A stretch of 64,000 nt of DNA from Alcaligenes aquatilis. Its GTDB lineage: Bacteria; Pseudomonadota; Gammaproteobacteria; Burkholderiales; Burkholderiaceae_B. The stretch is from the NCBI RefSeq assembly GCF_003076515.1, contig NZ_CP022390.1, positions 1,798,001-1,862,000 of the forward strand, given 5' to 3'. Both the position numbers and the translations under genes were made by a program. Below the pieces are notes generated by a model. The model saw only the letters and a program-made list of their open reading frames with translations, searched no databases and was not told the DNA's origin. Positions 53,817 through 61,377 of the stretch are shown here, in pieces; within the stretch, counting starts at the first letter, position 1; every line of letters begins with the position of its first letter.

Positions 53817-54863
53817 TTAGGCCAGATCGCCTTGCAACACCCCCTTGCTGACCACTTCACGGCCATCCAGGCTCACCGTGCAATTACGCATCGGATAGTC
53901 GAAGTGGCAATCGGAAAAACGACCTGCCGCAGGATTGGCGCCAGTAGAAAAGAGAAAGTTACCCGCAAAGGCACGCAACTCCGTTCCGTTGGTATCGCGC
54001 TTGTCGTACATGGCCAAGGAATCCCAACGAGCTGCCGGTGCCATGCCCCAGCCCACATGGCTGACCGCATAGGCATCCTTGTCATTCCAGCTTGCGTAGT
54101 AGGAACGGATCAAATCGGCATCCACGCCCTTGCCCTCAATAGCCACGACATAATCGTTTTCGATACGCAGGGTCACCGCCGATTCCAGATAACGCTTGAA
54201 GGTCAGGTTCACATCCCCGCTATCGAGCACCAGCGTGCCATTCACACTGCCATTGCTGGGGTAGCAAATACATAAGCCGGCAGGCCAGTACCCAAAACTG
54301 CCCGGCTTGTCGGCAATCCCGGCGCTGCCGCGTCCGATCACCCCCGCCAGGCTGACCGTCAAACCCGTACCGGCCTCGGAGCTGATGTGCATGACGCTGG
54401 CATCGCTAATTAGTTTGCCGCCAATATCGCACTTGCTTTGCAAGTAAGGACTGGGTTTGACCCGCTCCAGAATCTCGGGATGCTCGTCGCTGATCATCAT
54501 GATGCGGGCACCGTTGGCCAGCAGAGCCGCACGCTCGGGCGAATGCAGCAACCCTTCTACCGTGCAGTCCACGATGAACTGGCTGCCTGCCAAAGCCTGA
54601 ACAATCGGGTCCATACCCTCCAGAGCCAAAGAAGTCCCAGTCGAGCGCAAGGCAATATTGCTTTTCAGACGTGGCGAGACTAATTTCACATGACAAACCC
54701 GTGCGCCCATTTGCGTCAGGGCCAACTCGGCCAGCTCGGCCAGCACGGAGCGCGATTGCGTCTCGGACAGCACAACGGCCATCTCGCCGGGCTGCACCTT
54801 GCACAGTCCAAACACTTCTACAAAATCAGCAATCCACTTGCCTTCAATATGCTCACGCAACAT
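53817..54863 (-). CDS. NicX-like 2,5-dihydroxypyridine 5,6-dioxygenase homologue
   Basis: The 348 residues align, from memory, along the whole length of Pseudomonas putida NicX, an Fe(II) dioxygenase that opens 2,5-dihydroxypyridine to N-formylmaleamate in the cytosol. The NicX metal ligands have counterparts: H269 in SHVGWGM, and H320 and D322 in DCHFDYPMRNC. Shared blocks include GNFLFSTG and the GTLVLDSGD region. The fold is that of the M29 aminopeptidases, but the M29 metal set is not evident. ATG 54863 is chosen; upstream frame extends into the transporter gene's end. Last gene of a three-gene unit. The true substrate could be another dihydroxylated N-heterocycle. Confidence 0.78.
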   Translation of the reverse strand: MLREHIEGKWIADFVEVFGLCKVQPGEMAVVLSETQSRSVLAELAELALTQMGARVCHVKLVSPRLKSNIALRSTGTSLALEGMDPIVQALAGSQFIVDCTVEGLLHSPERAALLANGARIMMISDEHPEILERVKPSPYLQSKCDIGGKLISDASVMHISSEAGTGLTVSLAGVIGRGSAGIADKPGSFGYWPAGLCICYPSNGSVNGTLVLDSGDVNLTFKRYLESAVTLRIENDYVVAIEGKGVDADLIRSYYASWNDKDAYAVSHVGWGMAPAARWDSLAMYDKRDTNGTELRAFAGNFLFSTGANPAAGRFSDCHFDYPMRNCTVSLDGREVVSKGVLQGDLA

Positions 54864-54930
54864 CTCACTACTCCTAGAAAATTCAAAAAAACGCTGCACA
54901 GCTTTTTCAGCCGGGCAGCGCCTGTACACA

Positions 54931-56259
54931 TCAGTCGTGCAAGTCCTTGCCCTTGGTCTCGGGCGAGGCAATGGTGGCCCACAAGGCCAGAATGCACAGA
55001 CCAATCAGGTACCAGTCAAACACCTGCTTTTGATTGATGGAATGCAGCCAGGCTTGCAAATAGGGGGCAGTCCCGCCCGTCAGGGCACCAGCGACCGAAT
55101 ACGGCAAACCCATGGCGACCGCCCGGATACGAGTCGGAAACTGCTCGGGGAAAAAGGCGGGCATGATCGCAGTAGGGGCAGAGATTAAAAACATGCCGCC
55201 TACCATGAACACCACCAAACGCCAGATCTCGCCCTGGCCGCCAGTCAGCACCATGGTCAGCGGGATGATGCTGATGATGGAGCCGATAGAAAAGAAGTAC
55301 CAGTTCGCCTTGCGACCAAAGCGATCCGAAAATGCCCCCCAGAAAATCAAACACAGGATCAGGAACAGATTGGCCCCAACGCCTACCCACATCACCTTGG
55401 CAGCAGGCATGCCCAAAGAGGTAATGGCAAAGGTGGGTGCCATAATGGCCCAGACGTAATACAGCACCGTGCCGCCTGCCGACAAGGCAAAAACGCGCAA
55501 GCAGGCGCTGCGGTATTTCCAGACCTCTGACCAGAACACCCGCGCACCAGGACGTGCCGTTTTCCCCGAAGCCTGGGCAGCCTGACGGGCTTTGAACATG
55601 GGGGTTTCGTCCAGTTTTCTGCGCAGATACAGCGCATATACCCCCAAAGCACCACCCAGAACAAAGGGCACACGCCATGCCCAGGCCCGCACAACCTCTT
55701 CACCCAGCAGGCTGGTCAGGCAGGCACTGAGCAAGACAGCCGCCAGAACCCCGATCGTGACAAACACAAAGACGGAGGAAGACCACAGCCCGCGTTTATG
55801 GGCAGGTGCCATTTCAGTGACGTAAGTGAAAGAGGACACCACCTCCCCACCATGACCAATGCCTTGCAACAAGCGGCCCATCAACAAGAACAAGGCAGCA
55901 ATCGGCCCTACCATGTCATAAGTCGGTGCAACACCAATTACCAAACTGCCCAAGGCTGTCACCAGCATGGACAAAGTCATGGTGAAACGTCGCCCCTTGC
56001 GGTCGGCCAGCCAGCCAAAAAAGATGCCTCCCAAAGGGCGCATGAAAAAGCCCACGGCAAATACTGCCAGCGTGCCCAGCAAGGCCGCCAGCGGGTCCTC
56101 GCTATGAAAAAACTGCTTGGCAAAATAGGCGGCAAAAATCGAATACGCCGTCCAGTCGTACCACTCCAGGGCGTTACCCGCCCCAACCCCCAAAATAACG
56201 CGTCGACGCTGCGCAGCAGTCATGGGCTGCTCGCGCAAAGATGATGTAGGTGCGTCCAA
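54931..56259 (-). CDS. MFS transporter, metabolite:H+ symporter family
   Basis: A 442-residue, 12-helix major facilitator of the MHS family, whose members import organic acids such as ketoglutarate, shikimate, dicarboxylates and aromatic acids. The motif GWLADRKGRRFTM is between helices 2 and 3, and GHGGEVVSSFTYVTEMAP in helix 4-5 is a MHS signature. The gene lies 59 bases after the flavin reductase and 67 bases ahead of the NicX-like gene, so it most likely imports the pathway substrate. Confidence 0.85.
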   Translation of the reverse strand: MDAPTSSLREQPMTAAQRRRVILGVGAGNALEWYDWTAYSIFAAYFAKQFFHSEDPLAALLGTLAVFAVGFFMRPLGGIFFGWLADRKGRRFTMTLSMLVTALGSLVIGVAPTYDMVGPIAALFLLMGRLLQGIGHGGEVVSSFTYVTEMAPAHKRGLWSSSVFVFVTIGVLAAVLLSACLTSLLGEEVVRAWAWRVPFVLGGALGVYALYLRRKLDETPMFKARQAAQASGKTARPGARVFWSEVWKYRSACLRVFALSAGGTVLYYVWAIMAPTFAITSLGMPAAKVMWVGVGANLFLILCLIFWGAFSDRFGRKANWYFFSIGSIISIIPLTMVLTGGQGEIWRLVVFMVGGMFLISAPTAIMPAFFPEQFPTRIRAVAMGLPYSVAGALTGGTAPYLQAWLHSINQKQVFDWYLIGLCILALWATIASPETKGKDLHD

Positions 56260-56318
56260 GAGATGTCCCCTTCACTGTGATAGTTATGCTTCTTGTTGTT
56301 TGTTTTTGATCCGGTGGC

Positions 56319-56816
56319 TCAGGCCACCAACTGCGTGAAACGAGAACGATGAAAGATCAGTGGCGAGATTTCGCGTTCGATCTGCACATCGTGGATAAGC
56401 AATTGCACGGCATCGTGGTCCCCGGCCGGATGCACTTGAAAAACACTGCAGTCAAACCAGACTGATGCCCCTTGGATATGGACAGCCCCCTCCTCGGTCA
56501 GCTCGACCTCGATATCGCTGAAGCGGCTGTCCTTGTCCGGCCCAGCCAGCTGATGGCAAATAGCCGCATGTTCAGCACTCAAAATTGACACCCCCAGACG
56601 CGAGGCGCTCGACAGCAGCGCCCAGGTCGAGGAACTTTTCTGTACAAAAAAGGCGGCCAAAGGCGGATCCAGCGATACCCCTACGGAAAAACTGGACGCC
56701 ACAATGACGTGCGGCTTGCCATCGAGCACAGCCGCAATAGCGGCAACCCCCGACGGAAAGTGCCCAAAGGCTTCGCGTACCGCCCTGGCTCCCAACCCAC
56801 TTATGTTTTCTTTCAT
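56319..56816 (-). CDS. Flavin reductase (FMN/FAD-dependent, HpaC-like)
   Basis: A 165-residue split-barrel flavin reductase that supplies reduced flavin to two-component monooxygenases using NAD(P)H. FGHFPSGVAAIAA, SSFSVGVSLDPPLAAFFVQKSSSTW and the terminal FHRSRFTQL are typical of this family. It is the first gene of the minus-strand unit. The natural partner is the hydroxylase at 59833-61068, on the far side of the regulator gene. Confidence 0.87.
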   Translation of the reverse strand: MKENISGLGARAVREAFGHFPSGVAAIAAVLDGKPHVIVASSFSVGVSLDPPLAAFFVQKSSSTWALLSSASRLGVSILSAEHAAICHQLAGPDKDSRFSDIEVELTEEGAVHIQGASVWFDCSVFQVHPAGDHDAVQLLIHDVQIEREISPLIFHRSRFTQLVA

Positions 56817-56913
56817 GACGATGACTCTGCTCAGGCGTTAAAGACCCAAAACCCAAAATGAGGCGAGCGCTCCTGTAGCCTGCTCGCTTGGCCTAAATTC
56901 TGTTTCGATCGTC

Positions 56914-56928
56914 ATTTATTTGCAATAA
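56914..56928. promoter_or_regulatory. Palindromic operator candidate, site A
   Basis: ATTTATTTGCAATAA, containing TTATT-TGC-AATAA. An identical 15-mer recurs at 57054. It lies about 100 bases ahead of the flavin reductase start, over a plausible promoter. Confidence 0.55.
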
Positions 56929-57001
56929 CAAAATAGACAATCAATGTCTTTTTTTGTTTATTTTAGGTATTAACCCTATGAAAAATCGTCGTTTTAAACA
57001 C

Positions 57002-57013
57002 TATAGGCCTATA
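57002..57013. repeat. Perfect 12-bp palindrome TATAGGCCTATA
   Basis: Lies midway between the divergent flavin reductase and Dabb genes, beside the repeated operator-like sites. It may be chance in AT-rich sequence. Confidence 0.35.
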
Positions 57014-57028
57014 CAATTTGCCTGTAAT

Positions 57029-57041
57029 TTATTGCGAATAA
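57029..57041. promoter_or_regulatory. Palindromic operator candidate, site C
   Basis: TTATT-GCG-AATAA has the same palindromic arms as sites A and B and differs only in the centre. It is 13 bases ahead of site B. Confidence 0.55.
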
Positions 57042-57053
57042 TGATCTGTAATT

Positions 57054-57068
57054 ATTTATTTGCAATAA
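57054..57068. promoter_or_regulatory. Palindromic operator candidate, site B
   Basis: An exact copy of the site A 15-mer ATTTATTTGCAATAA, 63 bases ahead of the Dabb gene. Confidence 0.55.
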
Positions 57069-57130
57069 AACACCAATTAATAAAGCCCTGAACTACGGCA
57101 ACAGGGCCTATCCCTGACAAGAAGGACAGC

Positions 57131-57436
57131 ATGTATCTACATATCGTTTTGATGGCGCCCCACACCCCGCTCAGCCCGGAGCTGGTCCCCAAGCTGGATC
57201 ACGCCTTTATCCGCATACGCCAGGAGTGCCCAGGCATAGAGCGCTTTGAGTGGGTGCCGAATTTGTCGCGCAGCTCTGCGCGCTACAGCCATGCCCTGCT
57301 GTCCGTATTCCGCACGCAGGAAGCTTTGGACGCTTACCGGGAGAGTGACGCTCATCAGGCCATGCTCGATGCCATCGCTGCGCATATTCAGGACATCGTG
57401 GTGCTGGACAGCGTGCTGGAGGAAAACCTGCCCTGA
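57131..57436 (+). CDS. Dabb (stress-responsive alpha/beta-barrel) protein
   Basis: A 101-residue ferredoxin-like dimeric alpha/beta-barrel protein. It starts MYLHIVLMAP and has the Dabb pattern of a first strand, a helix with charged residues, ERFEWVPNLSRSS, HALLSVFRTQEALDAYRESDAHQAML. Members act as small oxygenases, isomerases, olivetolic-acid-type cyclases or have unknown roles; no catalytic pair is obvious. GAAGGA lies before the ATG. First gene of the plus-strand pair, within the catabolic region. Confidence 0.8.
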   Translation: MYLHIVLMAPHTPLSPELVPKLDHAFIRIRQECPGIERFEWVPNLSRSSARYSHALLSVFRTQEALDAYRESDAHQAMLDAIAAHIQDIVVLDSVLEENLP

Positions 57437-57583
57437 AAGGCCATGTCGCAGCCCTGTCGTACAAGACGTAACAAGCCTCGAATGCGGCCACGCTAGCGCC
57501 GCCGGGGCACGCACGGTAAAATGGCCCGCTACAAACCTACTATCAAAAATGGGTAGCGATCAGCCCCTCCACCGGAAAACAGA

Positions 57584-58480
57584 ATGAAAGCAAGCGTCGC
57601 GATTGATGAGTTCATCGCCAGCCGAGACCATGGCGAGCACGAGCAACTTGCCCCGCACCACTACATTCTGACGCTCTACGGTCTGTTCGCCCGTCCCACG
57701 GGCGTCATCATTCCGGTGGCCAGCGTGGTCCAACTGCTAGCTGACCTGGGCGCTGAGCCATCCAGTGTGCGATCCGCTATTTCCCGACTCAAGAAAAAAG
57801 GCGTACTGGTCAGCCAACAAGCCGCCTCAGGCAAAGGCTATGCCTTGGCCGCCGAGCTGGAACCGCATATGCAAGCCGGTGACGAGCGGATTTTCTCCTC
57901 GCCCTCCATGAATATTCGGGATCCCTGGCTACTGGTCTCCTTCTCTGTTCCAGAAAGCGAACGCCAGAACCGTCACAAGATTCGTACCGGCTTGGCCCGC
58001 ATGGGTTTTGGCACGGTGAATGCGGGCCTGTATATAGGTCCGGCGCGCTTGCAGGCAGAGGCTGTCGAGTACATACGCGAGCACCAGCTCTGGCCCTATA
58101 TTGAGTTGTTCACCTGCGAACCCAGTGGCCTGAGCGATATTCAGGAAAAAATTTCCCGCTGGTGGAATTGGGACAAATTGGCCAACGAGTACCAGTCCTT
58201 TTTAAACTCATATCAGCACGAGGTTGAGGTCTGGCAAACCGCTTTGCGCCAGGGCACGGGCGACCCGCTGGAAGCCTTCCGCCTCTATATGCCCATGGTG
58301 ACCCGCTGGCGCAGACTGCCCTTTCTGGATCCCGGCCTGGCACCCGAGCTATTGCCTGACAACTGGGTCGGCAATACGGCCCGTAAATTATTTGGTGACC
58401 TACACCGCCTGCTTAGCCCCTTGAGTTCGCAACACGTGCAACAGGCCATTCCAAACTGGAAGGCCCACCGCGCGGAGTAG
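57584..58480 (+). CDS. PaaX-family transcriptional regulator
   Basis: A 298-residue repressor-type regulator. The N-terminus has a winged helix (VASVVQLLADLGAEPSSVRSAISRLKKKGVLVSQQ, residues about 48-85), the centre the PaaX middle domain (DPWLLVSFSVPESERQNRHKIRTGLARMGFG) and the C-terminus the PaaX_C domain (RWRRLPFLDPGLAPELLPDNW). PaaX itself binds phenylacetyl-CoA; this member need not. With no phenylacetate genes here it is the natural regulator of the neighbouring dioxygenase, transporter and hydroxylase genes. Confidence 0.88.
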   Translation: MKASVAIDEFIASRDHGEHEQLAPHHYILTLYGLFARPTGVIIPVASVVQLLADLGAEPSSVRSAISRLKKKGVLVSQQAASGKGYALAAELEPHMQAGDERIFSSPSMNIRDPWLLVSFSVPESERQNRHKIRTGLARMGFGTVNAGLYIGPARLQAEAVEYIREHQLWPYIELFTCEPSGLSDIQEKISRWWNWDKLANEYQSFLNSYQHEVEVWQTALRQGTGDPLEAFRLYMPMVTRWRRLPFLDPGLAPELLPDNWVGNTARKLFGDLHRLLSPLSSQHVQQAIPNWKAHRAE

Positions 58481-58494
58481 ATCAGCTTCTGGAG

Positions 58495-59829
58495 TCATGC
58501 CCCTACAAAACGAGCAATGTCCCCCCTCAAGTCCTGGGAAACACACTCAAATCGTTCCTGCGTTACCCCCTGCATCATAGGGGCATCCTGCCAAGCCAGG
58601 AAGTTGCCAAACTGAAACGGCAGATCAAAACAATGCCCACTGAACACCGCATCAAGTGGGCTTTGCTCTGTAAAGCCACTCCACACCACAGCTCGCCCCG
58701 CTGCTTTCAGGCTAGCCGCATACTGGGTAGGAAAGCGCTGAAACTGCAACCAGGAAGACGCCGCCACAACTTGCTGATACGGTGTCAAGCCCGACTCTGC
58801 TCCCTGATACACGCCGTTTCGCAGCAGGTTGGCGGGTAAATCTTCCGCAGGCCATACACCCAAAGCCTGATCGACCTGCTCTTGCGTCGCCTGCCGATGA
58901 AAAGGCACGTCAAAAAAGAACACCGAGGACTCTTGGGCAGTACAACGCAGATACACCGCCTGCGCATGGCAGGTTTGTGCCGCCCAGTCAGGATTCAATA
59001 AATCCGGCGGCATCCCGGCACTGGCCACAGGCAGGAATGCCGAAGGAGCATGAGCCAAGCGTGGTGGCTCTTTACCCAAGGCCAGCATGCCATGCTGCAT
59101 CAAGGTATCCACGTCCGCCATCAACCACTGATCGCCCAGGCTTTGTCGCACACGCTCCGTGGTTTTTCTTTGTTGCTCGGGCGTCCACGGTGTGCGCGTC
59201 CCCATGCTGAGCAAAGCCACGCGATCAATCCAGCCTCGCGTGGACTCCAGCACACTGAGCAAATGCGCGTACCAGCCACCCGCCGACTGCCCCATCAAGG
59301 TGATCTTGTCCGGGTCGCCACCAAAGGCGTGGATGCGATCTTTCACCCATTGCAGCGCCAAGAGCAAATCGGCTGCTGGTAAAGGCAAATCATCCGCCTG
59401 TGCATCACCCAAGTGCCCCAAGGCGCCCAGACGATAATTCACATTGACGACCACCATGCCCTGCGCTGCCAAACGGGTGCCGTCATACCAATTCAAAGAA
59501 GCACCACCACTCATCCAGGCACCACCGTGGATAAAAAAGACGACAGGCAGACCTTGCGCTTGAGCTGGCGCCCACACATTCAGAAAGTAAGCATCTTCAG
59601 ATTGGGGGTTGGCACTGCCTGCGCCCATGACCGCAGCAAGGCGGCTGGGGCGCTGCGGAAATAAAGGCACCTGACCCAGAGATGTCGCTGCCACCCGCCC
59701 CGTCGCCGCCTGCGCCGCTTCAAAACGATGCGTGCCTTGGGCGTAACGCAGGCCATACCAGGCCTGCACCTCTACGCCATCGGCACGACAACGGCGCGAG
59801 GGCGCATTGATCAGCAATGTCGCCGTCAT
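58495..59829 (-). CDS. Carboxylesterase, type B
   Basis: An alpha/beta-hydrolase of the carboxylesterase/cholinesterase family without signal peptide, so cytosolic. The oxyanion loop is HGGAW at 101-105, the nucleophile is S182 in GQSAGG, and the catalytic histidine is probably in SGHCFDLPF near residue 405. At 444 residues it is shorter than the usual 500 or so. The start follows the hydroxylase stop after three bases, so the two are made together. It may open the pathway by hydrolysing an ester, or replace a deformylase downstream of ring cleavage; both are inference. Confidence 0.83.
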   Translation of the reverse strand: MTATLLINAPSRRCRADGVEVQAWYGLRYAQGTHRFEAAQAATGRVAATSLGQVPLFPQRPSRLAAVMGAGSANPQSEDAYFLNVWAPAQAQGLPVVFFIHGGAWMSGGASLNWYDGTRLAAQGMVVVNVNYRLGALGHLGDAQADDLPLPAADLLLALQWVKDRIHAFGGDPDKITLMGQSAGGWYAHLLSVLESTRGWIDRVALLSMGTRTPWTPEQQRKTTERVRQSLGDQWLMADVDTLMQHGMLALGKEPPRLAHAPSAFLPVASAGMPPDLLNPDWAAQTCHAQAVYLRCTAQESSVFFFDVPFHRQATQEQVDQALGVWPAEDLPANLLRNGVYQGAESGLTPYQQVVAASSWLQFQRFPTQYAASLKAAGRAVVWSGFTEQSPLDAVFSGHCFDLPFQFGNFLAWQDAPMMQGVTQERFECVSQDLRGDIARFVGA

Positions 59830-59832
59830 GGC

Positions 59833-61068
59833 TTAGAGCTTGTTGGAAATATAAGGCGTACCGGTCATGCCGTTGCCGTGCAGCTCGTATCCCATGGGCG
59901 CGGTAATCGAGGCATGGCGAGTACCGGTATTAATATCGCGCCACATCCGGCCCAGCGGGCTGTTTTCCGCAAACGAAGCGGTGCCATGCAACCAGCAAAG
60001 ATTGTTCACCGCATCCACCAGTTCGTGTCCGGCATGGCCGATCCCGGCGCGATGACGCGCACGCAGTTCCAAGGGCATGGGCACTATGCCAGAGGCAGCC
60101 GCATCAATCTGCGCCGCAGCACGTTCCAACAATAAACGGGCGCCATCAATCTGGATACTGGCCGAGCCCAAGTTCTGCACAAACGCCCCCGAGTCCGACT
60201 GTTTCTTGTAATGGGTATAGGTAATGCCACGCTTGCCACTGACGCCACTGGTGAAATCCACGGCAGCTTGAGCCGCTCCCAAAGATGGCGCTTGAATGCA
60301 GGTGGACATGGTCAGGTGCGGCGTCAAACGACGGCCAAACGTGGCCGAAGGATCTTGCTCCTGCACATCACCCATCAATTGCTGAAACGTGATCAAGCGC
60401 TCTTTGGGCACCCACAGGTTTTCAGCCACCATGGTGTTGGAGCCAGAACCGCGCATACCGATGGTGTACCAGGTGTCCTGAATGTCAAACTCATCACGAC
60501 GCATCAACACAAAGCCCACGGTAGGCTCGACCAGCTCGCTTTCCTTGATGAACAGAATCCCCAGCGCCCAGTCCGAATGGTTGCTGTTCGATGCAAAAGG
60601 CCACTTGCCCGTAATGCGCCAGCCATCGCCATCCGGCGTTGCCGTGCCTTGCGGTTGAGCAAAAATGGACGCAGCACGGATAGGGCCATCTGCAAACACC
60701 TCATCGAGCATCGCATCGCTAAAACGGTTGGCCAGCATGACCGAACCATTCGAGATCACCACACACCAGGCGGCTGCCGGATCGTAATAGCCCACGGCGC
60801 TGGCGCACTGCAAGAGCATGTCCGCGCCACCCTCGTACCCGCCGTAGCGCTTCAAGGTCGAAATGCGCCAGGCCCCGGTGGACTCCAAAGCCTGAACCGC
60901 CTCATCCGACAACACGCGATTACGGTCAGCCTGTGGGGCCAGCTCGCGTAACAGCGGACCGATCTCATGGATACGTTCCAGAATCTCCTCTGTCTCCTGA
61001 CGGGATGGGGCCTGAGTAACGGTGACCCGCTCGTGCTCGGCGACCAACGTAGCTCCTGTGATAGTCAT
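59833..61068 (-). CDS. Flavin-dependent hydroxylase, acyl-CoA dehydrogenase fold
   Basis: A 411-residue group D flavin monooxygenase component related to DszC, HsaA and the indole monooxygenases (IifC/IndA). Seen: the flavin-binding middle domain with GWRITGKWPFASNSNHSDWALG and the C-terminal helical domain with HASITAPMGYELHGNG. The conserved TIGMRGSGSNTMVAENLWVP block is shared by hydroxylases of this fold. Such enzymes use reduced flavin from a separate reductase, here probably the gene at 56319-56816. It should hydroxylate an aromatic or heteroaromatic ring. Confidence 0.83.
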   Translation of the reverse strand: MTITGATLVAEHERVTVTQAPSRQETEEILERIHEIGPLLRELAPQADRNRVLSDEAVQALESTGAWRISTLKRYGGYEGGADMLLQCASAVGYYDPAAAWCVVISNGSVMLANRFSDAMLDEVFADGPIRAASIFAQPQGTATPDGDGWRITGKWPFASNSNHSDWALGILFIKESELVEPTVGFVLMRRDEFDIQDTWYTIGMRGSGSNTMVAENLWVPKERLITFQQLMGDVQEQDPSATFGRRLTPHLTMSTCIQAPSLGAAQAAVDFTSGVSGKRGITYTHYKKQSDSGAFVQNLGSASIQIDGARLLLERAAAQIDAAASGIVPMPLELRARHRAGIGHAGHELVDAVNNLCWLHGTASFAENSPLGRMWRDINTGTRHASITAPMGYELHGNGMTGTPYISNKL

Positions 61069-61079
61069 AACTGCTCCTT

Positions 61080-61260
61080 AGAATTATTTGATGTAGCAAA
61101 TTTATAGCCATCGTCAATTAATCGCAATATCAATAATTATGGAAACAGTCGAAAACTCTTGTTTTATTGGATTTATCCGGGTTTTTACCTAGTAAAAATC
61201 ACACCTTCTTTTTATTTTTAATTGCATAAAACTAACGATCAAAAATAATATGAGCGCAAT
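61080..61260. promoter_or_regulatory. AT-rich promoter region of the hydroxylase-esterase unit
   Basis: This strongly AT-rich stretch upstream of the hydroxylase contains two degenerate matches to the TTATT-N3-AATAA element: TTAATCGCAATAT near 61107 and TTAATTGCATAAA near 61218, each with three mismatches. No gene is present. Confidence 0.4.
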
Positions 61261-61311
61261 GATAGAAGAAAAAGACAGGAGCGGAACGGCCCGCCAAAGC
61301 ATGAGGCGAAA

Positions 61312-61343
61312 AAAAACCGCCGACCCGAAGGTCGACGGTTTTT
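61312..61343 (-). terminator. Terminator of icd
   Basis: AAAAACCGCCGACC and GGTCGACGGTTTTT pair around CGAA with one mismatch, 35 bases past the icd stop; the minus strand continues with a T-run. Confidence 0.88.
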
Positions 61344-61377
61344 CATGTGGAAAACTGGCTTTAACAGCCTGTTTTCA

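Noticed and set aside
53817..54863. Annotation as a leucyl aminopeptidase (M29)
   Set aside because: The fold is shared, but whole-length resemblance and the H269, H320 and D322 pattern fit the NicX dioxygenase branch better.
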